The notes under the pieces were generated by a model. The model did no database searches. It saw only the letters and a list, made by a program, of their open reading frames with translations, and had not been told where the DNA came from. The position numbers and the translations under genes are program-made. A stretch of DNA of 64,000 nucleotides from Pseudaminobacter soli (ex Li et al. 2025) (lineage in GTDB: Bacteria; Pseudomonadota; Alphaproteobacteria; Rhizobiales; Rhizobiaceae): assembly GCF_029892515.1 (NCBI RefSeq), contig NZ_JARXVF010000002.1, positions 558,001-622,000 on the forward strand. The letters are read 5' to 3'. This document shows, one piece after another, positions 53,270 through 62,147 of the stretch. Numbering within the stretch: position 1 is the first letter of the stretch; each line of letters opens with the position of its first letter.

Positions 53270-56152
53270 TCACTGGCACGCTTCGCAATCGGGATCGTCG
53301 ATGGCGCAGGCCTTGCCCCAGGCCTGACCCGGATCGACCACGATCGGCGCGGCCGCGATGGTTGCCGGCGAGACCGCATTGAGCTTGCCGTCCGTGCCCT
53401 TTAGCGTCGACTTCTCGACATGCGTGGCCGAGCGCGAACGCAGGTAGTAGGTGGTTTTCAGCCCCTTGCGCCAAGCCAGCCGGTAAAGTTCATCGAGCTT
53501 TCTGCCGCTCGGATTGGCGATGTAGAGGTTGAGCGACTGCGCCTGGTCGATCCATTTTTGCCTGCGTGATGCTGCATCGATCAGCCAGCTGGAATCGATC
53601 TCGAAAGCCGTGGCGTAGAGAGCCTTGAGGTCGTCCGGGATGCGGTCTATCTGGCCGACCGATCCGTCGAAATATTTGAGATCCGAGACCATCACCTCGT
53701 CCCAAAGACCTCGCGCCTTGAGATCGTGCACGAGTTGCGCGTTCACCACCGTGAAGTCGCCGGACATATTCGATTTGACGAAGAGGTTCTGGTAGGCCGG
53801 CTCGATCGACTGCGACACGCCGCAGATGTTGGATATGGTTGCGGTCGGCGCGATCGCCATAGTGTTGGAATTGCGCATGCCGGTCTTCTTCACGCGCTTG
53901 CGCAAGGCATCCCAGTCGAGCGTTGAAGCACCGTCCATCTGGACACCTGGACGCGCGTCTTCAAGCAGCTTGATGGAGTCGATCGGCAGGATGCCCTTCG
54001 ACCAGAGAGAGCCTTCGAAGCTGGCATAGCGACCACGTTCGGCGGCGAGATCGACGGAAGCCGAAATGGCATGATAGCTGATCGCTTCCATGCTGCGGTC
54101 GGCGAATTCCAGCGCAGCCTCCGAGGCGTAAGCGATGCGCAATGCCTGCAGCGCGTCCTGGAAGCCCATGATGCCGAGGCCGACCGGACGGTGGCGCAGA
54201 TTGGAGCGCCGAGCCTCGGGGATCGTGTAGAAGTTGATGTCGATGACATTGTCCAGCATGCGCATGGCCGTGCCGACAGTCTTGGCCAGCCGGTCGAGGT
54301 CGAGCCCCTTCTCGGTCAGGTGATTGACCAGATTAACGGAGCCGAGATTGCACACTGCCACTTCGTCCTTCGACGTGTTCAGCGTGATTTCGGTGCACAG
54401 GTTGGACGAATGCACGACGCCGATATGGCCCTGGGGCGAGCGGATGTTGCACGGGTCCTTGAAGGTGACCCAGGGGTGCCCGGTCTCGAACAGCATGGTC
54501 AGCATCTTGCGCCACAGGTCGACTGCGCGGACTTTACGGAAGACCTTCAAGCCACCCGTCGCGGCCTTCGCCTCATAGGCCTCATAGGCCGTCTTGAACG
54601 CAGTCCCGTAGAGATCGTGCAGGTCCGCCGCCTCGTCGGGCGAGAACAGCGTCCATTCGCCGTCGGCTTCCACACGCTCCATGAACAGGTCCGGTACCCA
54701 GTTGGCCGTGTTCATATCGTGGGTGCGGCGGCGGTCGTCGCCCGTGTTCTTCCTCAGGTCGAGGAATTCTTCGATGTCGACATGCCAGGTTTCCAGATAG
54801 GCGCAGACCGCACCCTTGCGCTTGCCACCCTGGTTGACGGCAATCGCCGTGTCGTTCGCAACCTTGAGGAAGGGCACCACGCCCTGGCTCTCGCCGTTGG
54901 TGCCCTTGATGTGGGCGCCGAGGCCGCGCACCGGCGTCCAGTCATTGCCAAGCCCGCCGGAATATTTGGCCAGCAGGGCATTGTCCTTGATCGCCTTGAA
55001 GATGCCTTCGAGATCGTCGGAGACCGTGGTGAGGAAGCAGGAGGAAAGCTGCGGCCTAAGCGTGCCCGAGTTGAACAGCGTCGGCGTCGAGGCCATGAAG
55101 TCGAAGGACGAGAGGAGATCGTAGAACTCGATGGCGCGGGCCTCGCGATCTATCTCGCGCACCGCCAATCCCATCGCGACCCGCATGAAGAAGGTCTGAG
55201 GCAGCTCGAAGCGCTTGCCACGCGTCTGCAGGAAATAGCGGTCGTAGAGCGTCTGCAGGCCGAGATACTGGAATTGCAGGTCGCGCCCGGGCTTCAACGC
55301 TGCGCCGAGCTTTTCGAGATCGAAGCGACCGAGTTCGGGGTCGATCAAATCGGCCTCGATACCGGTGCGGATGAACTCGGGGAAATAGGACGCATAGCGC
55401 TGCGCCATCTGTGCCTGCGTCGCCTGTTCGGGCCGGCCGAAGACAAAGGTCAGCGCCTCGCGCCGCAGCCGGTCGAGCAGCAGCCGGGCCGAGACGAAGG
55501 CGTACTTCGGCTCCTGCTCGACCAGAGTGCGCGCGGCGAGAATAGGTGCCAAAGATAGCTCGTCCAAGGTAATGCCGTCGTAAACGTTGCGCTTCGCCTC
55601 GATTAGGATCGGCGCCGCCGCGACATCGCTCAGGCCTTCGCAAGCTTCGTTCACGATCCTAGCAAGACGGGCCTCATCAAGCGGCACGAGGCTCCCGTCA
55701 TCCATTTTCACGTTCAGCGCAGAAATCGTGCGCTTTGAATCCGTTGCTTCGGCTGAGGTCCGCTCTCGTGCACGCTCCTCACGATAGAGAACATAAGCAC
55801 GCGCCACCTTGTGATGTTCCCCGCGCATGAGCGCGAGTTCCACCTGATCCTGCACGGCTTCGATGTGGAAGGTGCGGCCTTCGCCGACGCGGCGCGTCAG
55901 ATTGGACACAATCTGCTCAGTCAGCCCCTCGACAAGGTCGTGAACACGCCGCGAGCCAGCCGCCACAGAACCCTCGACCGCGAGAAACGCCTTGGTCAGC
56001 GCGACGGCGATCTTCGTCGCATCGAACGGCGTCACCGAACCGTTCCTGCGGATGACGCGGTATCCGGGCTCGGTCGCTACGCGTTCTTCGTCTTTAAGAG
56101 GGATGGGACCCTGAAGTGTCCCGTTCGTATGGAGTGCAGTGGTGGCCGACAT
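53270..56152 (-). CDS. nrdA: Ribonucleotide reductase class Ia, subunit alpha
   Basis: 960 aa. The N-terminal ATP-cone (about residues 25-115: [20 protein letters not shown]) gives dATP control. The catalytic barrel holds the active-site cysteines in [24 protein letters not shown] and [12 protein letters not shown], and the substrate-binding loop [12 protein letters not shown]. The C terminus ends in a redox CxxC (DPDCEACQ). GGGGAAAAG precedes ATG 56152. It makes dNDPs with NrdB in aerobic growth. A cobalamin riboswitch lies just upstream, so expression should fall when B12 is plentiful. There is no nrdI or nrdE, so this is not class Ib. Confidence 0.97.
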   Translation of the reverse strand: MSATTALHTNGTLQGPIPLKDEERVATEPGYRVIRRNGSVTPFDATKIAVALTKAFLAVEGSVAAGSRRVHDLVEGLTEQIVSNLTRRVGEGRTFHIEAVQDQVELALMRGEHHKVARAYVLYREERARERTSAEATDSKRTISALNVKMDDGSLVPLDEARLARIVNEACEGLSDVAAAPILIEAKRNVYDGITLDELSLAPILAARTLVEQEPKYAFVSARLLLDRLRREALTFVFGRPEQATQAQMAQRYASYFPEFIRTGIEADLIDPELGRFDLEKLGAALKPGRDLQFQYLGLQTLYDRYFLQTRGKRFELPQTFFMRVAMGLAVREIDREARAIEFYDLLSSFDFMASTPTLFNSGTLRPQLSSCFLTTVSDDLEGIFKAIKDNALLAKYSGGLGNDWTPVRGLGAHIKGTNGESQGVVPFLKVANDTAIAVNQGGKRKGAVCAYLETWHVDIEEFLDLRKNTGDDRRRTHDMNTANWVPDLFMERVEADGEWTLFSPDEAADLHDLYGTAFKTAYEAYEAKAATGGLKVFRKVRAVDLWRKMLTMLFETGHPWVTFKDPCNIRSPQGHIGVVHSSNLCTEITLNTSKDEVAVCNLGSVNLVNHLTEKGLDLDRLAKTVGTAMRMLDNVIDINFYTIPEARRSNLRHRPVGLGIMGFQDALQALRIAYASEAALEFADRSMEAISYHAISASVDLAAERGRYASFEGSLWSKGILPIDSIKLLEDARPGVQMDGASTLDWDALRKRVKKTGMRNSNTMAIAPTATISNICGVSQSIEPAYQNLFVKSNMSGDFTVVNAQLVHDLKARGLWDEVMVSDLKYFDGSVGQIDRIPDDLKALYATAFEIDSSWLIDAASRRQKWIDQAQSLNLYIANPSGRKLDELYRLAWRKGLKTTYYLRSRSATHVEKSTLKGTDGKLNAVSPATIAAAPIVVDPGQAWGKACAIDDPDCEACQ

Positions 56153-56267
56153 CTTTTCCCCGCGGCGTTGAGAGCGGGGGCGACCGGAAACGCATGCCGA
56201 ACGCGACCATGCAAGGCGCGAACGAGTCAAGCGCACCGCCAGGACACCCCGCCCAAGTTTCGTGCAT

Positions 56268-56452
56268 CGTCAGGGCAGGTCTCCTGGCTCACGGATCATC
56301 GCCGCTGTCTGGCCTTCCCGGCGCCCAAGCACCAGTGACACATAAGCGACAGCGACTCGCCGTTTACAGTTGCGGGGGCAGCGCCGGCTTTCCTTGTACA
56401 GGGCACCGGCTTCCCTCTTAGCTCCCGAGCCGAACCGACTCGGAAGAACCAT
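56268..56452 (-). ncRNA. Cobalamin (AdoCbl) riboswitch
   Basis: Read on the minus strand, the leader contains, in order, GGGAAGCCGGTGC, the B12-box core GCTGCCCCCGCAACTGTAAA, the P-helix segments CACTGGTGC and GGGAAGGC, and the 3' core GAGCCAGGAGACCTGCC. This is the full conserved set of a cobalamin riboswitch. Its 3' end is about 115 bp before nrdA, leaving room for an expression platform. It should shut nrdAB down when adenosylcobalamin is bound. Confidence 0.95.
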
Positions 56453-56838
56453 GACGCTATATTTGGTAGCTCCGTGAACAATTAGCGTCAAGAATTAGAT
56501 GGTCGATCATTTTATGTATCAACCGTCGCGTTCATAGATTCCTCGCTTGCACCGAGGCAGCCATTCGTGCGGTGCCTAGACTCGACTGGGAATTTCGCTT
56601 TGCTTTCCGGCTAATGAGCAATCGCCACCTCATCGCCCAGCCTCGGTTTCGCGGTCGGAGGTCACTTCGACGTGAGGGCCCTAGAAAACGTCCGGTTCCG
56701 TGGAATTTTTCCGCCCGCTTTGCGTTTATCTGGGAGGTCCGATTGAGGCCCAACCCCCACGATCATCGCATCGAGGTCCATTCCCCTACGATCATCGCAG
56801 GCCTTGAGCTCCACGGACGACTTTCCTTGGAGAAGACA
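56453..56838. other. Divergent intergenic region of nrdA and the Gly-rich gene
   Basis: 386 bp without a recognisable gene. It should hold the nrdAB promoter near 56460-56530, an AT-rich zone, and the promoter of the Gly/His-rich protein. The in-frame extension of that protein back to 56572 lacks coding character. Confidence 0.55.
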
Positions 56839-57522
56839 ATGAGACACACTCTCTCAACACTCGCATTCTCAGGGTTGCTGGGCATTGCAGCCCTCTACAG
56901 CGCCCCCGCTTTTGCCGAGAGCATCCCCGGCGCCGTTCCCGACATTGCTCCGACGGTCAATGCGGCCGGCGAGGCCTCCCATTCGCTTTCCGCAAAGCCC
57001 ACTGCAGACGGCCAGATCTGGAATTTGTCCTGCACCACGGCAGCCTGCCAAGGTAAGTTTGAGTCGGCCGTCCTGGTGCGCAAACCTGGTGATCCTGGCG
57101 GCGGCGTGCAGCTCGTTCGCGGTGGTGGCGGCGGTCACGGGATGGGCGGCGGCGGCTTCATGATGCATGGCGGCGGCGGCTTTGGCGGCTTCCATGGCGG
57201 TGGTGGCTTTGGTGGCTTCCCTGGCGGCGGCTTTGGAGGCTTCCATGGCATGGGGGGCTTTCACGGCATGGGTGGCGGCTTCCCTGGCATGGGCGGCTTA
57301 CGCGGGTTCGACCGTGGCTTCCATGGCATGGGTGGCTTTCACGGAATGGGCGACTTCCACGGTCGTCGCTTTATTCATGGACGCCGGTTCCGCAACAACA
57401 ACTTCTTCTTTGACAACGATGGCGGCGCCTTCTTTGGCTTCGGCCTGCCGTTAGGGTATTCGTACTGCGATCCCTACTACTACAACTATTATGGCGTCTG
57501 TTATCCGGGGTATGGGTATTAA
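56839..57522 (+). CDS. Secreted Gly/His/Phe-rich repeat protein
   Basis: 227 aa. Signal peptide residues 1-24 (TLAFSGLLGIAALYSAPAFA). A globular part of about 65 residues has a Cys pair (LSCTTAACQGK). Residues 95-180 form a low-complexity block of GGFHGMGGFHGMGG and GGFGGFHGGGGFGG repeats. The C terminus is aromatic (YCDPYYYNYYGVCYPGYGY). It is probably a surface or periplasmic protein; the clustered His could bind metal. GGAGAAG precedes the ATG. No homologue with known function was recognised. Confidence 0.82.
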   Translation: MRHTLSTLAFSGLLGIAALYSAPAFAESIPGAVPDIAPTVNAAGEASHSLSAKPTADGQIWNLSCTTAACQGKFESAVLVRKPGDPGGGVQLVRGGGGGHGMGGGGFMMHGGGGFGGFHGGGGFGGFPGGGFGGFHGMGGFHGMGGGFPGMGGLRGFDRGFHGMGGFHGMGDFHGRRFIHGRRFRNNNFFFDNDGGAFFGFGLPLGYSYCDPYYYNYYGVCYPGYGY

Positions 57523-57594
57523 TCGCGGGGCGGCGTCAGCTTGCCCAAATTCGAGAGGACGGCTGCCGCATGACGGTCGGCCGCGCCAGGCATT

Positions 57595-57625
57595 TGCCCG
57601 CCATCTTCTCCTGAGGTGACGGGCA
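57595..57625 (+). terminator. Terminator of the Gly-rich gene
   Basis: TGCCCGCCA and TGACGGGCA form a 9-bp stem with one mismatch and a 13-nt loop, followed by TTTCT, about 70 bp after the stop. Confidence 0.5.
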
Positions 57626-57770
57626 TTTCTGAACGTGGGCTCTATATTCGGCGCCCGCCCGGTGAGGAACGACGTCTCACCCGGCGGCCTCGCGAGCATG
57701 AAACCAAATCGTGCACGTCGCGTTTCCTGCCATCTCTACGTGAAGCGGTGGGAACAGCGTCGAGGTCATA

Positions 57771-59204
57771 ATGGCTTCCAACGGCACCCAAAAACTGTCG
57801 CTGTTGGCACTTACGGGCATGGTTGTCGGATCGATGGTTGGGGCGGGTATATTCTCTCTGCCGCGAACCTTCGGTACTGCGACTGGACCTTTTGGTGCCC
57901 TCATCGCCTGGGCCATTGCCGGGACAGGCATGTATATGTTGGCGCGGGTCTTTCAAGCCCTGGCCGAACGCAAGCCTGACCTTGATGCCGGCGTCTACGC
58001 CTATGCCAAAGCGGGATTTGGCGATTATACGGGCTTCCTGTCGGCCTTCGGCTACTGGATCGGCAGTTGCATAGGCAACGTCTCTTACTGGGTGCTAATC
58101 AAGTCTACCCTGGGACGTTTCTTTCCTGTCTTTGGTGACGGCAATACTCCGATCGCCATAATCGCCGCATCTATCGGCATCTGGCTGTTTCACTTCATGA
58201 TATTAAGAGGCGTGAGGCAGGCAGCCTCAATCAACACCGTGGTCACGATTGCCAAGATTGTGCCAATCGTGGTCTTCATTTTGTTGCTTGCGGTCGCTTT
58301 CAAGGTCGACCTCTTTCGAGCCAATTTCTGGGGCGGCGAAGGTATGCCCGAAGCCAGCCTTTTCCATCAGGTGCGAGCAACGATGCTGGTGACCGTCTTC
58401 GTTTTCCTCGGCATCGAAGGCGCAAGCATGTATTCCCGATATGCGGCGAAGAGGTCCGATATCGGAACGGCTACCATCCTCGGCTTCGTGGGCGTCACTG
58501 GCCTGATGGTGTTGGTGACGCTTTTGCCCTATGCGGTGCTGCCGCGGGTCGAGATTGCCGGCATGGGCCAACCTTCCATGGCCGGCGTACTGGCTGCCAC
58601 CGTCGGACACTGGGGCGCCGTCTTCATCAGTGCCGGCGTCATCATCTCTGTGCTAGGCGCCTATCTCGCCTGGTCGCTGATTTGCGCTGAAGTGTTGTTC
58701 GTCGCAAGCAAGACCGATGACATGCCCCGGATATTTGCGACCGAAAACCGCAACAAAGTTCCCGCAGCCGCTCTCTGGCTGACCAATATCGTCGTCCAGC
58801 TCTTCGTCATCAGCACCTATTGGTCTCAGGACGCCTTCGCCTTGATGCTGAACCTGACCAGTGCGATGTCGCTGATCCCATATTTCCTGGTTGCCGCTTA
58901 TGGCGTGCTGATCGCTCGACGTGGCGAGAGCTACGAGGTCAGACCTCAGGATCGCAAGCGCGATCTGCTCATAGCCGGCATTGCAAGCGCGTATACGATT
59001 TTCATGATCCTGGCAGGCGGCTTGAAGTTCGTTCTGCTTGCCGCACTGCTCTACGCACCGGGCACTGCCCTCTATTTCTGGGTGCGCCGCGAACAGGGCA
59101 AGAGGATGTTCGATACAACCATGGAGCGGATTTTGTTCCTCGCCGCGGTTGCCGGCGCGGTGGTGGCACTGGTCGGACTGGTGAGTGGATACATATCCAT
59201 CTAA
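57771..59204 (+). CDS. arcD: Arginine/ornithine antiporter of the APC superfamily
   Basis: 477 aa, 12 membrane helices. The N terminus KLSLLALTGMVVGSMVGAGI with FSLPRTFG and the helix-6 phrase VFVFLGIEGASMYSRYAAKR match the basic amino acid/polyamine antiporter (ArcD/YdgI) group. It lies 15 bp before arginine deiminase, so it most likely exchanges arginine for citrulline or ornithine. GAGG lies upstream of the ATG. Confidence 0.88.
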   Translation: MASNGTQKLSLLALTGMVVGSMVGAGIFSLPRTFGTATGPFGALIAWAIAGTGMYMLARVFQALAERKPDLDAGVYAYAKAGFGDYTGFLSAFGYWIGSCIGNVSYWVLIKSTLGRFFPVFGDGNTPIAIIAASIGIWLFHFMILRGVRQAASINTVVTIAKIVPIVVFILLLAVAFKVDLFRANFWGGEGMPEASLFHQVRATMLVTVFVFLGIEGASMYSRYAAKRSDIGTATILGFVGVTGLMVLVTLLPYAVLPRVEIAGMGQPSMAGVLAATVGHWGAVFISAGVIISVLGAYLAWSLICAEVLFVASKTDDMPRIFATENRNKVPAAALWLTNIVVQLFVISTYWSQDAFALMLNLTSAMSLIPYFLVAAYGVLIARRGESYEVRPQDRKRDLLIAGIASAYTIFMILAGGLKFVLLAALLYAPGTALYFWVRREQGKRMFDTTMERILFLAAVAGAVVALVGLVSGYISI

Positions 59205-59219
59205 AAGCGGAGGTCCCGC

Positions 59220-60473
59220 ATGTCTGCTGCAAATTCCTCTAAGGTCCTGGGCGTCCATTCCGAGGTCGGTCAATTGCGGAAGGTCATGGTCTGCGCGCCA
59301 GGCCGTGCCCATCAGCGCCTGACCCCAAGCAATTGCGATGCCCTTTTGTTCGACGACGTGCTGTGGGTCGAAGTCGCCAAGCGCGACCATTTCGACTTCA
59401 TGACCAAGATGCGTGATCGCGGAATCGAGGTCGTCGAGATGCACAATCTGCTCACCGAGACGGTTGCGATTGCCGAAGCCAGGAAATGGATCCTCGACAA
59501 CCAGGTCGTTCCGAACCAGATCGGTCTGGGCCTTCTCAACGAAGTTCGCTCCTACCTTGAAGGCCTGCCGAACCGTGAACTGGCCGAAACACTGATCGGC
59601 GGGCTTTCGACCTATGAATTTCCCGAGCGTATAGGCGGCGAGCAACTGGCGTTGATCCGCGATGCGGCTGGCGTCAACGAATATCTGCTGCCTCCGCTAC
59701 CCAACACGCTCTACACCCGAGATACGACCTGCTGGATCTATGGCGGGGTCACGCTCAATGCGCTGTACTGGCCCGCGCGGCACGAGGAGACCATCCTCGC
59801 GACCGCGATCTACAAGTTCCATCCGGACTTCGCCGGCAAGGTCAACGTCTGGTGGGGTGATCCGACCAAGGACTGGGGGCTCGCAACCTTCGAGGGGGGC
59901 GACGTCATGCCGATCGGGAAGGGCAACGTCCTCATTGGCATGAGCGAGCGCACCTCGCGACAGGCGATCAGTCAGGTTGCTGCTGTTCTTTTCGAAAAGC
60001 GCGCCGCCGAGCGGGTCATCGTTGCAGCGATGCCAAAACTACGCGCCGCAATGCATCTCGACACGGTGTTTACTTTCGCCGATCGCGACTGCGTGCTGAT
60101 CTATCCGGATATCGTGAACGGCATCGACGCCTTCTCCTACCGCCCAGACGGCAAGGGTGGCGTCGAACTTCACAAGGACAAGAGCAACTTCATAGAAACG
60201 GTGCGTGACGCACTGGGCCAGAAGAAGCTGCGCGTGGTCGAAACCGGCGGCAATGACTATACGCGCGAGCGAACGCAATGGGACAGCGGCGCCAACCTGG
60301 TTTGCGCCTCGCCGGGTGTGGTCTACGCATATGATCGCAACACGTACGCCAACACTTTGTTGCGCAAAGCGGGTATCGAAGTCATCACTATTGCGGGTGC
60401 GGAGCTCGGCCGCGGCCGTGGAGGCGGCCACTGCATGACATGCCCGATCATCCGGGATCCAGTAGAATTCTAG
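59220..60473 (+). CDS. arcA: Arginine deiminase
   Basis: 417 aa, full length for the family. Catalytic features: [14 protein letters not shown], the [10 protein letters not shown] loop, [10 protein letters not shown] with the catalytic His, and the C-terminal nucleophile Cys in [13 protein letters not shown]. It converts arginine to citrulline and ammonia. GGAGG before the ATG. No ornithine carbamoyltransferase or carbamate kinase follows, so the operon here is arcDA only: ammonia release or acid defence, or the rest of the ADI pathway lies elsewhere. Confidence 0.95.
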   Translation: MSAANSSKVLGVHSEVGQLRKVMVCAPGRAHQRLTPSNCDALLFDDVLWVEVAKRDHFDFMTKMRDRGIEVVEMHNLLTETVAIAEARKWILDNQVVPNQIGLGLLNEVRSYLEGLPNRELAETLIGGLSTYEFPERIGGEQLALIRDAAGVNEYLLPPLPNTLYTRDTTCWIYGGVTLNALYWPARHEETILATAIYKFHPDFAGKVNVWWGDPTKDWGLATFEGGDVMPIGKGNVLIGMSERTSRQAISQVAAVLFEKRAAERVIVAAMPKLRAAMHLDTVFTFADRDCVLIYPDIVNGIDAFSYRPDGKGGVELHKDKSNFIETVRDALGQKKLRVVETGGNDYTRERTQWDSGANLVCASPGVVYAYDRNTYANTLLRKAGIEVITIAGAELGRGRGGGHCMTCPIIRDPVEF

Positions 60474-60548
60474 AGCCGGCAAAGTGAACATTAGGGAATG
60501 GGTCACGGCGTCGGCATCTCCACATATCACCGAACGCCGGACCATGCT

Positions 60549-61877
60549 TCAAGCGGCTGTCAAACCCTGTACGAGCAGCTTGTCGATCCGCCTCCCATCC
60601 ATGTCGATGATCTCGAACCGCCAGCCATGGTGATCAAAGCCCTCGCCGACTTCAGGAATATGTCCAAGCTGGGACAGAGCAAAGCCCGCGATTGTATGGA
60701 AGTCGTCATCGGGTCCTGCACGCAGGCTGAGCCGATTGAAAGCGTCGTGGACCGGCATCATGCCATCGATCAACAAGGAACCATCGTCTCGTTCGACGAT
60801 GTCGGGCTCTTCGCCTTCCTCGTCCGGCAGGTCGCCCGCAATGGCTTCGAGAAGGTCCGTCTGCGTGACGATGCCTTCAAGGCTGCCATACTCGTCAACC
60901 ACGATCGCCAGGCGTACCGGAGCCTTCTTGAACCGATCTAGCACTCGAAAGATTGGCATGGCCTCATGCAGTAGAAGGGGCTCTCTCATGACTGCCAACG
61001 GGTCGAGGGGCTTTCCATCGAGATGCTGATCGAGAAGATCCTTCTTGAAGATCATGCCGATCGGGGCGTCGATATCACCGCGTCCAACCAGTAGCTGTTC
61101 GTGCCGACACTTGCGAACCGTTCGTAGAATTTCCTCCTGTGGATCGTCGGCATCAATCCAGTCGATATCGCGCCGCGGCGTCATGATGTCGGAAATACGC
61201 CGGTCGCCGATCGTCAGCACACGATCGACGACTTCCTGCTGCGCATGCTGCAGCAAACCGGCCTCCTGGCTGGCTGCCACGAGCAGCTTCAGTTCGGCCG
61301 GCGAATGCAGCGCATCTTCACCGCTGCCCGGGCGTAGACCGCAGAGACGCAAGACCAGATTACCGAGCCCGTTGAGCATCACGATTGCCGGGCGGAGCAA
61401 GAACAAAAAGAGTCCCAGTGGCCGGACAATCCAGAGAGCGGTACCTTCACTGCGCTGGAGTGCCAGGCTTTTGGGGGCAAGCTCGCCGAGCACGATATGC
61501 AGTGCCGTGATGATGACAAAGGATATCGCGATCGCGATCGTGTGTGCGCTCACCGTGGCCACGGTTGCCGGCAGCGCGCTTAGAAGCGGTTCGATCAGAT
61601 GCGCGAGGGCCGGCTCACCGATCCAGCCCAGTGCAAGCGACGAGATCGTGATGCCAAGCTGCGTGGCGGCGAGATTGGCGTCGAGATTATCGACTGCCCG
61701 CTGAAGCACATTGGCATTCATCCGGCCCGCGGCGACGAGCTCAGCGACACGACTGCGGCGAACCGCCACAAGTGAAAATTCTGCTGCAACGAAGAACCCG
61801 TTTGCCGCAACGAGAACAAGGACCGACAGGATTCCGAGTATGTCGGTCCAACTGCTACTGCCATCGCCGGGGGGCAT
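60549..61877 (-). CDS. CNNM/CorC family membrane protein with CBS domains
   Basis: 442 aa. DUF21/CNNM membrane domain (about residues 10-195: LVLVAANGFFVAAEFSLVAV; VDNLDANLAATQLGITISSL; LHIVLGELAPKSLALQ), a CBS pair (DIMTPRRDIDWIDADDPQEE; IVVDEYGSLEGIVTQTDLLE) and the C-terminal CorC_HlyC domain (DGMMPVHDAFNRL; TIAGFALSQLGHIPEVGE). This family covers Mg2+/Co2+ efflux proteins and is often labelled hemolysin-like. It is convergent with arcA. Confidence 0.92.
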   Translation of the reverse strand: MPPGDGSSSWTDILGILSVLVLVAANGFFVAAEFSLVAVRRSRVAELVAAGRMNANVLQRAVDNLDANLAATQLGITISSLALGWIGEPALAHLIEPLLSALPATVATVSAHTIAIAISFVIITALHIVLGELAPKSLALQRSEGTALWIVRPLGLFLFLLRPAIVMLNGLGNLVLRLCGLRPGSGEDALHSPAELKLLVAASQEAGLLQHAQQEVVDRVLTIGDRRISDIMTPRRDIDWIDADDPQEEILRTVRKCRHEQLLVGRGDIDAPIGMIFKKDLLDQHLDGKPLDPLAVMREPLLLHEAMPIFRVLDRFKKAPVRLAIVVDEYGSLEGIVTQTDLLEAIAGDLPDEEGEEPDIVERDDGSLLIDGMMPVHDAFNRLSLRAGPDDDFHTIAGFALSQLGHIPEVGEGFDHHGWRFEIIDMDGRRIDKLLVQGLTAA

Positions 61878-62147
61878 GATCTCCTCTCAATGTATCTGCG
61901 CGTAAGATTCGCACTGTTGATACAACAATTGTGGCTGCCTGCAGACCATTGGCGAACTACTTTTTTGCGCTTGGACGAACCCCTAGCAGCCGTGTCCTTA
62001 CTTGACGTCCTCGGTCAGGCCCACGCGGCCGACCAACGATAGGCGTCGACGACATCAGGCGCTGGTGCAACTGAATGTGAATTGAATCGTTTAATGCCCA
62101 GGCGGCGCCAAGGCATTGGCGGGCTGCTGCCACGCGGGAGTAAGACG

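Noticed and set aside
54071-55558. 495-codon plus-strand frame opposite nrdA
   Set aside because: nrdA is unmistakable on the minus strand; the plus frame is an Arg/Gln/Val-rich shadow of it.
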